A stretch of DNA of 22,328 nucleotides from a virus. Both the position numbers and the translations under genes were made by a program. The notes beneath the pieces were generated by a model. That model searched no databases and was not told the origin of the DNA. It was given only the letters and a program-made list of their open reading frames with translations. How positions within the stretch are numbered: the stretch's first letter is position 1; every line of letters begins with the position of its first letter. The stretch covers positions 1 to 22,328 of IMG/VR virus record IMGVR_UViG_3300024264_000179; one strand, given 5' to 3'. Of the stretch, positions 12,460-21,236 are shown one piece after another.

Positions 12460-15399
12460 GTGGCTAACTACAAGTACAATATAAACGAACTTGATCCTAA
12501 CCTAGTAACGGGTGAATCTGGTATACCTGTAAAACAAAGTGCGATTGTTGATAAGTTTGCAGTAAATAAATTATTTGCAAGTAATTCAAGTAAACTAGAA
12601 ATACATGTTTATTCTCTAGAAAATAACCTTATAACATCCAATCAAAACTTTACCAAGTACTCTCAACTTTCTAATTCAGCTGGAGCAGGTAAAGACGGAG
12701 CATCTAACATTTATTTAGACCCAGTATTAGACGCAAAAGATTTAGGGTACGAAAGAGGAGATGTCAGACTATTATATAACTTTTTAGATAATTTATATTC
12801 AGATGCTAAAGTAGCTTCTAAATTTTTCATAAAAGAAGTTAGCAGCGATAGAACAGAACTAAGGTTACTTACTTTTGAATTACCAAACGAAACATTAATA
12901 TCTACCACTAGAGAGTTAAAAACTAAATTATTAGATAACTCTTATTTTTCAGATTATAAACTTAATTTTTCTGATAATAAATTAGTACCGGTTATTAATA
13001 TAGATTCATTAGCAGAAGGTAATGAAGTATCAGTAGTAGTAAAGTTAGGTAAACCATTACCTACAGAGTTTGGTAGTAACTCTACACTCTATATTGAGGA
13101 AGTTATTTCGGATAGCGTATACTATGAAGTTGATGCTGATGTTGTTGAAGATATAATAAAAATACCTGAACTAAAAGGACCTAACTACTCTGTAGAAGTT
13201 TCTAGCGATAAAAATAACCCTACTGAATTTTTTACATACACCGATTTATTTAGTTATCCTGTAACAAATTCTTATTACGAACTTAGAAGTTTATTTAACG
13301 AAAAAGGTGCTCAACTATCTATTGATCATAACAAGTTTGAGAACTTTATACATTTTAGTTCTGCAGAAGAAAGATTAAGAAACTTCAAATATAAATTAGA
13401 TTTAATACATTCATACGAAACTAGTATTCAATCTATACTTTCATCATCATATACAGGTTCTGGAGCTTCTGGTAGTACCGATTATTACGAAGGTCTAATT
13501 AATGGTTTAGTTGAAAATTTTGATCATTACGATAATTTCTTGTACTTTGAAAGTGGAAGTAATTCATGGCCTAAATCTAATACAACTAAACCTTATGTAA
13601 ACAATCCAAGTACACATACGTCTGCTTCTATTTACTTTACAAATCAAGTAGCATCTGCATCAAATTATGACAATACAAACTTTGATATACTGACAAATAC
13701 AGTACCAAAGTTCATAAGAGAAGATTCTTCTAACGAACCCTACCTACTGTTTATTCATATGATTGCTCAACACTTTGACAATCTTTGGATTTATTTTAAA
13801 TCAGTATCGGATAAATATGATGCAGACAACAGGTTGGATTTTGGTGTATCTAAAGATTTAGTAAAAGATGCTATTGAAAGTTTAGGTATAGATCTTTACT
13901 CTGGTAATCAAAATGTTGATAATATATTTGCACAATTTATTGGTGAAGGTATAATCACAGGTAGTGAGTTAATAACATCAATGTCAGTTGCAACTTCAGC
14001 ATCTTTTCATTCAGGCAGTACAGAATTAGAGTACTTACAGCCGGTACCTAAAAATAACTATCAAAAAGAAGTTCAAAAAAGACTTTACCATAACTTACCA
14101 TACTTACTTAAAACTAAAGGGACAGAAAGAGGGTTACGTGCTCTTATTAACTGTTACGGTTTACCAGATAACATATTAAGTATAAAACAATACGGTGGTA
14201 ATTTTATATCTAGTTCTACTTTCTTTGGACCTGAGTATAGTACAACAACTGGTAGTACAGAAAAAATTAGATTAGATAATACAGGTAGTGTAGTTAGCGG
14301 TAGTACTCTTTCATTATACACCAGTATAGTTGATAAAGATAAAAAATATACAGACGATACTCATAGAGTAGATGTTGGGTTTGATATTTCAAGAGGAAGT
14401 AATGAATTTATTGATGCTACTATTTCAAGTAGTTTTGACTTAGATGAATGGATTGGTGACCCTAGAAATAGATTTGATACTAAATATGAAAGACTAGATA
14501 AAATAAGTCGTCTAGTAATGGCAGGTAGTTGGAATTGGGAAGACATTACCGATGAATGGCAACTAGCAGACTTTAATTGGAACGATGTTTTAGTATATGC
14601 AAGAAGTCCTAAAGGATTTATAAGGTTACTGAACTACTTTGATAGCTCTTTGTTTAGAACACTTAAGCAATTTTTACCTGCAAGAACAAAAGTAAACACT
14701 GGAGCTATTATACAATCTCATAAGCTACATAGAAGTAAAGCTAAACAAGTAGTAGGTAGTTACACACAACCAGAATATTCAGCATCAATAAGTATAGCAG
14801 ATATCACAGGTAGTCAAGGTGGTTCATTTGAATTATCTAGTAGTTATAACTTTACTACCAATTATGATGACTATATAGTAACTCCTCTCGGACCTGTTAC
14901 CAAACAAGTTAGAGATGAATCTCCAATGTATAACGGTCAGTTTAGTGGTTCACTGCTTATATCGACAGATGGAGAAGTTGGTACTAATAATCCATTTCTT
15001 AATTTAGCACAACCTCAATTAGCTTTTGATATTACTTTATTTAACTTATCATTACCTTTACCTGCAGCTTGTATTGTTGCATTATCTGCATCGTTTGAAG
15101 GAGAGTTATTTAAATTCTACTCAACAGGTAGTGAAGGTGACGGTATAAGTGGTTCAATAGAACTTACATACCCAACGACATTAGGACCATCTGTAACTAA
15201 TTTATCATTTACACATGACTTTGATACGTATGAGTTCTTTACTGTTGAAGCTCAAACAAGTTACTACGGTGGAGTATTCTACGGATGGTACAATGGACCA
15301 ACAACAGGAAGTACTCAATTAGCTTCAGGATCAACACTTACAGTGTACTATGAAGATGAGTCTACTAAAGGAAATGAATATTACGCTATTTTTAATTAG
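12460..15399 (+). CDS. Large baseplate/tail protein with gpI-like core, 979 aa
   Basis: The start is GTG: an in-frame TAA lies immediately before it and the next in-frame methionine is hundreds of residues on, so no other start fits. The N-terminal 200 residues mix helices and strands. Residues about 530-580 contain KEVQKRLYHNLPYLLKTKGT and ERGLRALINCYGLP, which resembles the tail protein I (P2 gpI-like) motif in which a wedge protein closes onto the baseplate. The C-terminal 250 residues are Ser/Gly/Thr-rich beta modules (FELSSSYNFTTNYDD; FYSTGSEGDGISGSIE) typical of exposed tail parts. It probably does the job of T4 gp7/gp10-type wedge components, but that is an inference. The next gene follows by two bases. 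Confidence 0.65.
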   Translation: MANYKYNINELDPNLVTGESGIPVKQSAIVDKFAVNKLFASNSSKLEIHVYSLENNLITSNQNFTKYSQLSNSAGAGKDGASNIYLDPVLDAKDLGYERGDVRLLYNFLDNLYSDAKVASKFFIKEVSSDRTELRLLTFELPNETLISTTRELKTKLLDNSYFSDYKLNFSDNKLVPVINIDSLAEGNEVSVVVKLGKPLPTEFGSNSTLYIEEVISDSVYYEVDADVVEDIIKIPELKGPNYSVEVSSDKNNPTEFFTYTDLFSYPVTNSYYELRSLFNEKGAQLSIDHNKFENFIHFSSAEERLRNFKYKLDLIHSYETSIQSILSSSYTGSGASGSTDYYEGLINGLVENFDHYDNFLYFESGSNSWPKSNTTKPYVNNPSTHTSASIYFTNQVASASNYDNTNFDILTNTVPKFIREDSSNEPYLLFIHMIAQHFDNLWIYFKSVSDKYDADNRLDFGVSKDLVKDAIESLGIDLYSGNQNVDNIFAQFIGEGIITGSELITSMSVATSASFHSGSTELEYLQPVPKNNYQKEVQKRLYHNLPYLLKTKGTERGLRALINCYGLPDNILSIKQYGGNFISSSTFFGPEYSTTTGSTEKIRLDNTGSVVSGSTLSLYTSIVDKDKKYTDDTHRVDVGFDISRGSNEFIDATISSSFDLDEWIGDPRNRFDTKYERLDKISRLVMAGSWNWEDITDEWQLADFNWNDVLVYARSPKGFIRLLNYFDSSLFRTLKQFLPARTKVNTGAIIQSHKLHRSKAKQVVGSYTQPEYSASISIADITGSQGGSFELSSSYNFTTNYDDYIVTPLGPVTKQVRDESPMYNGQFSGSLLISTDGEVGTNNPFLNLAQPQLAFDITLFNLSLPLPAACIVALSASFEGELFKFYSTGSEGDGISGSIELTYPTTLGPSVTNLSFTHDFDTYEFFTVEAQTSYYGGVFYGWYNGPTTGSTQLASGSTLTVYYEDESTKGNEYYAIFN

Positions 15400-15401
15400 A
15401 T

Positions 15402-16367
15402 ATGACACTACAAGAATTTATAGAAACAAGACCTCAATCATACGGACGAGGTAACATAAACCTACTATACAGTAGTAGTGTTTCTGGTTCTGGTGATGTG
15501 CCTATACCTCCTTTTCATATTCAAGGGTTGTCAATACCTTTTACAGCTTTAGGTGGAACTAATATAGGTGATGCATTAAGAGAAGTAGAAACATTTAGAT
15601 TTGATTACCCAACAGGACAGCTTTCTGCTGAAATAACTGGTAGACAGCAAAGAAATGAATATTACTACTTTACCGTAAAAGAAATAGTAACCACAGTATT
15701 ACCATCATCAGTTGACTTTAGTGGTAACCCAATAGTAAATGAATCTCAAACAGTATTTGTACCGTTTGTAAGTTTAGGATTCAACAACAGTGACTATAAT
15801 CCACTTGGTAATAATTCTGAAGGTAGTAACGTAAATCCATATGCTCAAAAAGTAGATAGAAATACAAGCCAGTTTAACCCTACTAATTTAGCGTCAATCA
15901 ATGCAGGTACTGCAACAGATGCTGAACTACAAGAAAGTGCTTATTCTTCTGCTGGTATAATTAACGGAAGGTACAACGGTAGTAAAACAACAGCAGCTGG
16001 ACCTATTTCAAGACAATACCACAAAGGAGTGTTTACACAAGAAGTATTAGATAATTCAATAGCAGCTAATAACCCTGCTACAACATTAGTTACTTTTCAA
16101 GGTAGTATACATGCTAGTGATGCGGATACGACAGCAATTAAAAATATATTAAATGCTGATAGAGAGGTTGTGGAAATACTATTTGATAGTACCTTATCTG
16201 GTTCACACCCTAATAAAATATTTCCATCCTTTGCTAAAACTAGCAACACCTTATTTGCTTTGGACGGAAATAAAACATTTAAATTAACCAACAATAAAGT
16301 TTATTCTATTGATACAGACTCAGTACTCACAACAAATAATGTTGGTACAGTTACTTTAGTTGAATAA
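15402..16367 (+). CDS. Unknown tail structural protein, 321 aa
   Basis: Not recognised beyond its context. It opens MTLQEFIETRPQSYGRGNINLLYSS in two recognisable parts: a short helix, then strands. The middle is Asn/Ser-rich with low-complexity turns (about 125-200: YNPLGNNSEGSNVNPYAQ). The C-terminus is strand-rich (LFALDGNKTFKLTNNKVYSID). It has the Ser/Thr/Asn-rich, Cys-free composition of the neighbouring tail proteins and starts two bases after the 979-aa gene. It is probably a virion component of the baseplate periphery. A 39-base gap with a TATTTATA box follows it, suggesting an operon break. Confidence 0.65.
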   Translation: MTLQEFIETRPQSYGRGNINLLYSSSVSGSGDVPIPPFHIQGLSIPFTALGGTNIGDALREVETFRFDYPTGQLSAEITGRQQRNEYYYFTVKEIVTTVLPSSVDFSGNPIVNESQTVFVPFVSLGFNNSDYNPLGNNSEGSNVNPYAQKVDRNTSQFNPTNLASINAGTATDAELQESAYSSAGIINGRYNGSKTTAAGPISRQYHKGVFTQEVLDNSIAANNPATTLVTFQGSIHASDADTTAIKNILNADREVVEILFDSTLSGSHPNKIFPSFAKTSNTLFALDGNKTFKLTNNKVYSIDTDSVLTTNNVGTVTLVE

Positions 16368-16380
16368 ACAAACTTAAACA

Positions 16381-16388
16381 TATTTATA
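16381..16388. promoter_or_regulatory. TATTTATA box before a tail gene
   Basis: The 39-base gap between tail genes contains ACATATTTATAATAAACATTT, in which TATTTATA spans 16381-16388. The ATG is 18 bases further on after an A-rich leader with no Shine-Dalgarno sequence. This is the only clear break inside an otherwise back-to-back tail module, so a promoter here is plausible. On the opposite strand it reads TATAAATATG. Confidence 0.33.
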
Positions 16389-16406
16389 ATAAACATTTAA
16401 ACAAAA

Positions 16407-17063
16407 ATGGGATACTTAGATAATTCGATCGTCACGGTGGATGCGATCTTAACGAAAAAAGGAAGAGAGCTGTTAGCTAGAGGGGACGGTTCTTTTAAAA
16501 TCACTCAATTTGCATTAGCAGATGATGAGATCGATTACACCTTATACAATCCATCACATCCCTCAGGTTCTTCTTTCTATGGTGAAGCTATCGAAAACAT
16601 GCCGTTACTAGAAGCTTTTCCAGACGAAACACAAATTATGAAATATAAGCTTACAACTTTACCAAGAGGTACTTCAAAATTACCTGTATTAAGTTTAGGT
16701 CTTTCATCTATAACATTGAAGCAAGGAGCATCGTTAGCAATTACCCCTGAAACGCTTAATTACTTAGGCTCTACTTCTGTATTTGAAACAGATGGATATA
16801 CAGCAACAATTGCTGATGTAAGAACACTTAATTCATTTTCAGGTGTTGGTATTAACACAGGAGAGGCAACTAAGTTAAACGAAGGTGTAACAATAGGAAC
16901 AAACGTTTCTAAAACAGTTATAGGAACTTCAATTAACCTAACTGCAACATCTGTTAATACTTTATTTGGAGCAAGAACATCACTTAACACTACATTAACT
17001 GTGATAGGTAGAGGTTCAGGAGCCAGGTTAACAGTACCTGTAACAATTACTAAAACTAACTAA
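16407..17063 (+). CDS. Conserved marine-phage tail protein (VDAILTKKGRELLARGDG type)
   Basis: The first 75 residues are of a type I recognise from many marine T4-like phages: VDAILTKKGRELLARGDG, FALADDEIDYTLYNPSHPSG and EAIENMPLLEAFPDE. No function has been assigned to it that I know of. The rest (about 95-218) is Thr/Ser-rich, with repeated strand-turn units (LGLSSITLKQGASLAITPET; VTIGTNVSKTVIGTSINLT) and a hydrophobic end, like an Ig-like or fibre-shaft segment. 218 aa. The conserved head may dock onto the tail and the variable part face outward; that is inference. It has its own upstream gap and probable promoter, and the paralogous pair follows two bases later. Confidence 0.7.
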   Translation: MGYLDNSIVTVDAILTKKGRELLARGDGSFKITQFALADDEIDYTLYNPSHPSGSSFYGEAIENMPLLEAFPDETQIMKYKLTTLPRGTSKLPVLSLGLSSITLKQGASLAITPETLNYLGSTSVFETDGYTATIADVRTLNSFSGVGINTGEATKLNEGVTIGTNVSKTVIGTSINLTATSVNTLFGARTSLNTTLTVIGRGSGARLTVPVTITKTN

Positions 17064-17065
17064 TT

Positions 17066-18088
17066 ATGTCATATAAAAGATTCGATCAAGAAGATGTAGT
17101 GGTTAGTGCAGAGTCAGTAACTGCTCCAGTATGGTCAGGAGATGCAACGACGTTAACAACGTTCTTTACTTCATCAACTCAAATTGGAGGTACATCAGCT
17201 GATTATTATTACGATATTTACCAAACAGCATCTGCTTTAGATACTGCAAGGGTACAATTTAGTGTAGCATATGCCGATAAAGTCGGAAGTGGTTCACTAT
17301 ATTTTAACACATCTGTGACAAGTTCGTCACCTTCACAAACTATTTACGGTCAGTATAGAAACCTTGTATTAGGAGATGAAGAGACAGCTTTTACTTTTGG
17401 TACTGTAACCTCTGAACATTTTTATGCAATATCAATTGATAGAGCTAGATATAAAGAAGCATTACTACCTGGTACATTAGAACTTAAATTACACCACTCA
17501 TCAAGTGGACGAGAAATTATTTTGACAGATAATAGTCAAGTAGTAACAACAACAACATTCTCTGATGCAGGTAGAGTATACGAATTAGTATCTGGATCAC
17601 TTGGATCTGTTTACACCTCTATGGACACAAATGGATATACTCCTAACTCTGGTTCATATGGTAAATTACTTCCGGATATTGGAGTTCTATTAATAAATGG
17701 TAACGCTTTAGATGCACCAGCTGTATCAGGAGGGTTAGCACTAAGTACTAACAGAACAGCAAACACAGCAGGAGCCAACCCAGGAAAGTTTTACGACTTA
17801 CTTTCTTTGAGTGGTAGTTTTAGAATACAATCAGAAGAAACAATTACTTCTAACTTTGTATTCATGAGAGCAAGAAATAGTGAATTTAATTATTCAACTA
17901 ATCCTTCTTTAATAACTGGTTCAGGTGAGTTGAGACATAACGTTATGATTAACACTCCTCAATCTTATATTACAGCAGTAGGTCTGTATAACGATAATAA
18001 CGATTTGTTAGCAGTAGCAAAAATATCTAGACCTTTGTTGAAAGATTTTACAAAAGAAGCTTTAGTACGTATTAAGCTTGATTATTAA
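17066..18088 (+). CDS. Tail structural protein, first of a tandem paralogous pair
   Basis: It is 340 aa and Ser/Thr/Gly-rich, without cysteine. The C-terminal domain (about 269-340) holds ARNSEFNYSTNPSLITGSG, then YITAVGLYNDNNDLLAVAK, and ends in alternating hydrophobic strands (ALVRIKLDY). The next gene carries the same domain (SELNHTFNP...LTGS, YITSIGLYNEANELIAVAK). The N-termini also match weakly (YKRFDQEDVVVS against YKQLNRQDVYVS). The family occurs in tail modules of marine T4-like phages; a structural role is likely, a precise one unknown. It ends three bases before the paralogue's ATG. Confidence 0.7.
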   Translation: MSYKRFDQEDVVVSAESVTAPVWSGDATTLTTFFTSSTQIGGTSADYYYDIYQTASALDTARVQFSVAYADKVGSGSLYFNTSVTSSSPSQTIYGQYRNLVLGDEETAFTFGTVTSEHFYAISIDRARYKEALLPGTLELKLHHSSSGREIILTDNSQVVTTTTFSDAGRVYELVSGSLGSVYTSMDTNGYTPNSGSYGKLLPDIGVLLINGNALDAPAVSGGLALSTNRTANTAGANPGKFYDLLSLSGSFRIQSEETITSNFVFMRARNSEFNYSTNPSLITGSGELRHNVMINTPQSYITAVGLYNDNNDLLAVAKISRPLLKDFTKEALVRIKLDY

Positions 18089-18091
18089 TGA

Positions 18092-19153
18092 ATGAGTGCT
18101 TACAAGCAATTAAACCGACAAGATGTATATGTATCGGACTATCAAGCTCAAAAGTCTTGGAGAGCGTCAGGTAGTCTGGTATCAAACTATGGGTTAGAAA
18201 CACTTCGAGGTTTCTCAGGTTCTACTCCAGGTTATCCATACCCTAGTGATTATAGAAATAATCGTTATGAAAAATTAGTATACAATAGTGTACGACAAAA
18301 CTATTTAGCACTATCTAGTAGAGACTTATTACCAGATGCTTCAAGTAGTCACTCTAATGGAGATATTTACTATACAGGTTCTTTTGATGTAAGTTTTCAA
18401 TCAACTCTTACTTTATCTGAATCAAGAAAAGACACTACAGAGGTTGGAGTAATATCAATACCTAAAGATGTATACGGAACAAAAATAGTACCTGGAACGT
18501 TTGTTGCAGAACCTATTTTCGAAACTCAAGACAAGTTCAACACAGATGGTTATGTCTCTGATAAATTTTCAGGCGTTAATCAATATATAGAAAACATTCA
18601 GTATTGGTATAAATCTTCACCTGTTGATACTGGTAGTTACGTTACAAACGAAGGTACCTATGTAGATGAAGTAACCCCTGGGGAGTACATCACTGCAAGC
18701 TTTGACCATCAAAGACCTGAAATAATTGACGACAGTCAAGGTAGGTTAATACTATCAGGAGCAGGAGAACCATTTGCTTTACCAGAAAGATATGTAGGTG
18801 AAATAATATACAATCAAGGTAACGCAATAATAACAGACCCAGTTGTAGCTAGATATTTTTCTACTTACACAAGGATGAACGTTCAATGGAAATCAAACCT
18901 ACCTATTTATACATATAACGTTCACTGTACTGTAAAAGAGTCTGAACTAAACCATACCTTTAACCCAACTGCCTTAACTGGGTCAGATAACACGGTAAAA
19001 GGTAACATAACTGGAAGTGAGTTTAGACCTTATATAACCAGTATAGGACTTTATAATGAAGCTAATGAATTAATAGCAGTTGCAAAAACAAACAAACCGA
19101 TACCTAAATCAGAAAATGTAGATATGACGTTTGTAATTAAAATTGATGTATAA
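18092..19153 (+). CDS. Tail structural protein, second of a tandem paralogous pair
   Basis: It is 353 aa. It shares with its upstream neighbour the N-terminal YK...QDV.VS pattern and a C-terminal domain (about 282-353) containing ESELNHTFNPTALTGSD, YITSIGLYNEANELIAVAK and a final strand FVIKIDV. The central part differs completely: Tyr/Ser-rich (RNNRYEKLVYNSVRQNYLALSS is one recognisable stretch, split around 56-77), with many aromatic turns. The pair therefore looks like an old duplication with conserved ends and a diverged middle, as expected for proteins that dock at one place and present different surfaces. An overlapping ATG at 18088 is in another frame and opens nothing. TAATG couples it to the first fibre gene. 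Confidence 0.7.
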   Translation: MSAYKQLNRQDVYVSDYQAQKSWRASGSLVSNYGLETLRGFSGSTPGYPYPSDYRNNRYEKLVYNSVRQNYLALSSRDLLPDASSSHSNGDIYYTGSFDVSFQSTLTLSESRKDTTEVGVISIPKDVYGTKIVPGTFVAEPIFETQDKFNTDGYVSDKFSGVNQYIENIQYWYKSSPVDTGSYVTNEGTYVDEVTPGEYITASFDHQRPEIIDDSQGRLILSGAGEPFALPERYVGEIIYNQGNAIITDPVVARYFSTYTRMNVQWKSNLPIYTYNVHCTVKESELNHTFNPTALTGSDNTVKGNITGSEFRPYITSIGLYNEANELIAVAKTNKPIPKSENVDMTFVIKIDV

Positions 19154-19803
19154 TGCCTAAGTCAACAATAACGTTTAGAGCTAATAAAGGAGAAGCATTG
19201 ACTTATTCTGAAATGGATAAGAATTTTGGTTCTTTTTACTATTCAAGTTCTTTATCCAATAATGGACAAAATTTAGTACTCTACCATACGAGTAGTCAAA
19301 ACGTACCAATCAATTCCGGTTCTGTATCTTATAACCTTATAGAAGGACTTCAAAACGCAGGTTCGGATTTAAGAGTTGCTTTATTTAGCGGCTCATCAAC
19401 AGTTGAAACCAGAGGAGGTTTTATTTGTGATACAAGCGGTAGTGTTGGAATAAAAGTAAATGAAAACACAGCACCGTTATCATATGCATTAGATGTATCA
19501 GGTAGTATTAGAGCTACAGGCACAGTACTACAGTCATCTGATGAAAGATTAAAAGAAAATATTATTCCAATAGATAACGCAGTAGATAGAGTAAATGCAA
19601 TTGAAGGTGTTTATTTTAATTGGAAAGACAAAGAAGAAAGACAAGCAGGAGTTTTAGCTCAACAAGTACAAAAAGTATTGCCAGAAGTTGTTTCTGAAGA
19701 TAAAAATGGCTATCTTAATGTAGACTATGGAGGTATTGTACCTTTACTACTTGAAGCAATAAAAGAGCTAGAGTCCAGAATAACATACTTAGAAAAGAAT
19801 TAA
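19153..19803 (+). CDS. Short tail fibre with peptidase S74 chaperone domain
   Basis: It is 216 aa. The N-terminus ITFRANKGEALTYSEMDKNF and FYYSSS (6-33) matches the next fibre's N-terminus and is probably the docking segment. A short shaft follows (SGSVGIKVNENT, ALDVSGSIRATGT). From about 128 there is the intramolecular chaperone: S129-D130-E-R-L-K134-E-N-I, with the Ser-Lys pair used for self-cleavage in S74 proteins, then YFNWKD, AGVLAQQVQKVLPEVV, VDYGGIVPLLLEAIKELE and a terminal coiled coil. S74 domains fold the trimeric fibre and are then cut off. The shaft is short, so this is likely a small or accessory fibre beside the longer one downstream. Confidence 0.85.
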   Translation: MPKSTITFRANKGEALTYSEMDKNFGSFYYSSSLSNNGQNLVLYHTSSQNVPINSGSVSYNLIEGLQNAGSDLRVALFSGSSTVETRGGFICDTSGSVGIKVNENTAPLSYALDVSGSIRATGTVLQSSDERLKENIIPIDNAVDRVNAIEGVYFNWKDKEERQAGVLAQQVQKVLPEVVSEDKNGYLNVDYGGIVPLLLEAIKELESRITYLEKN

Positions 19804-19804
19804 G

Positions 19805-21223
19805 ATGGCTATTACGTTTAGAGGCACAAAAGGATCACCACTTACTCACGATGAGTTAGATCAGAATTTTAGAGAGTTCTATTATAGTTCTTCTTATATT
19901 GGAGAAACTACTAGACCCTATGGTGTGCAACTACATAGAAGTAAGTCACTTGATAATGACGAAGTACTTTACTTTCCAACAGCAGTAGGAGAACAATATT
20001 ATATTCAGATTAAATCTGGATCAAATAACGTTTCATCTTCTTTTCTTACAGCATCTAGTAATTTCAAATACGATTTTGATCACCACCATTTAAGTGTATC
20101 TGGTTCTGGTCAAATGTCGGGAGACTTAGTAGTGTTAGGTACCGTTACTGCTCAAGAATTTAAATCTGAATTAATTAGTTCTTCTATACTATTTGATTCT
20201 GGTTCAACACTCTTCGGAAATACAGCAGACGATACCCATACATTTACAGGTAGTGTAAAAGTGTCTAATGGTATTACAGGTTCATTATTATCAACTAATG
20301 GAGTTTTATCTGGTTCAATTCAAATAGCTAGTGACATATCAGGTTCATCAACAGCACTTAGTTCTTCTTTAGCAGTTGATATAGCTGTTAACTCTCAAGC
20401 TTCATCTTCATTAGCAAGTAGAGTTACTGCTAACTCATCATCGATTGAAACAAACTCTACCAGTATAGCAACCTTAACTGCACAAACATCATCATATTTG
20501 TCTAATACTACCGACACATTATCAGGTAGTTTAACAGTAACCGGTACTATTACTGCACAAGAGTTTAACACTGAATATGTTACATCATCAGTAATATTTG
20601 AATCTGGTTCAACAGCATTTGGTAATTCATCCGACGATGTTCATACATTTACCGGCTCAGTAAACATTTCAGGTAGTACTACAGTACAAAACTTACAAGC
20701 AGATGTAATTAATGCAACAACAATTAATGCAACTGTATCAGGTAGTATAGATCAAGCAGTCACTGCATCATTTTCTACCACATCTGTTTCAGCTTCAAAT
20801 GCAGCAACAGCCTCGACGGTTAACTTTAACGGAGGGTTAATAACAACATCAGACGTACAGTTTGATAGTTTTGGAGTAGGAGTAGCAGCAACAGGTACAA
20901 CAGGAGAGATAGTAGCAACAGGAGACATTACTGCCTACTATTCTTCAGATGAAAGATTAAAGGACAACATTACTCCTTTAAGTAATGCATTAGATAAAAT
21001 AAATCAAATAGGAGGATATGAATTTGATTGGAATAGCAATTCTAGCCATAGCGGTCACGATGTTGGTGTTATCGCTCAAGAAATCGAAAAAGTGCTGCCA
21101 GAAGTAGTAGCAAATAGAGATACAGGCTATAAAGCAGTACGTTATGAAAAAATTGTCGCGTTACTTATACAAGCGATTAAAGAGCAACAGTTACAGATAG
21201 ATCAGCTTAAAAGCAAGATCTAG
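19805..21223 (+). CDS. Long tail fibre with peptidase S74 chaperone domain and internal repeats
   Basis: It is 472 aa. The docking segment ITFRGTKGSPLTHDELDQNF and FYYSSS (3-30) parallels the preceding fibre. The shaft (about 85-370) is rich in Ser/Thr/Gly and includes two 40-residue repeats (112-151 and 247-286, 27 of 40 identical), each starting GT.TAQEF and ending DD.HTFTGSV. A Ser/Ala/Thr coiled-coil-like spacer (about 195-235) separates them. The chaperone begins near 379 with S381-D382-E-R-L-K386-D-N-I, then YEFDWN, GVIAQEIEKVLPEVV, KAVRYEKIVALLIQAIKEQQ and a C-terminal coiled coil. It should be a trimeric host-recognition fibre that self-cleaves after folding. One base separates it from the previous gene. 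Confidence 0.88.
   Translation: MAITFRGTKGSPLTHDELDQNFREFYYSSSYIGETTRPYGVQLHRSKSLDNDEVLYFPTAVGEQYYIQIKSGSNNVSSSFLTASSNFKYDFDHHHLSVSGSGQMSGDLVVLGTVTAQEFKSELISSSILFDSGSTLFGNTADDTHTFTGSVKVSNGITGSLLSTNGVLSGSIQIASDISGSSTALSSSLAVDIAVNSQASSSLASRVTANSSSIETNSTSIATLTAQTSSYLSNTTDTLSGSLTVTGTITAQEFNTEYVTSSVIFESGSTAFGNSSDDVHTFTGSVNISGSTTVQNLQADVINATTINATVSGSIDQAVTASFSTTSVSASNAATASTVNFNGGLITTSDVQFDSFGVGVAATGTTGEIVATGDITAYYSSDERLKDNITPLSNALDKINQIGGYEFDWNSNSSHSGHDVGVIAQEIEKVLPEVVANRDTGYKAVRYEKIVALLIQAIKEQQLQIDQLKSKI
20138..20257 (+). repeat. Fibre shaft repeat, copy 1
   Basis: This 120-base segment codes residues 112-151 of the long fibre (GTVTAQEFKSELISSS ... DDTHTFTGSV). It matches 20543-20662 at 27 of 40 residues, with conserved TAQEF, FxSGSTxFGN and HTFTGSV. 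Preceding residues (SGxLxVxG) also match, so the full unit is a little longer. Confidence 0.8.
20543..20662 (+). repeat. Fibre shaft repeat, copy 2
   Basis: This 120-base segment codes residues 247-286 of the long fibre (GTITAQEFNTEYVTSS ... DDVHTFTGSV). It is 135 codons downstream of copy 1. The DNA has drifted more than the protein, so the duplication is old and the residues are under selection. Confidence 0.8.
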
Positions 21224-21236
21224 CGACTAATAAAAT

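Noticed and set aside
18904-18911. TATTTATA inside the second paralogue
   Set aside because: It is within coding sequence and not before a start codon. I count it as background when judging the motif.
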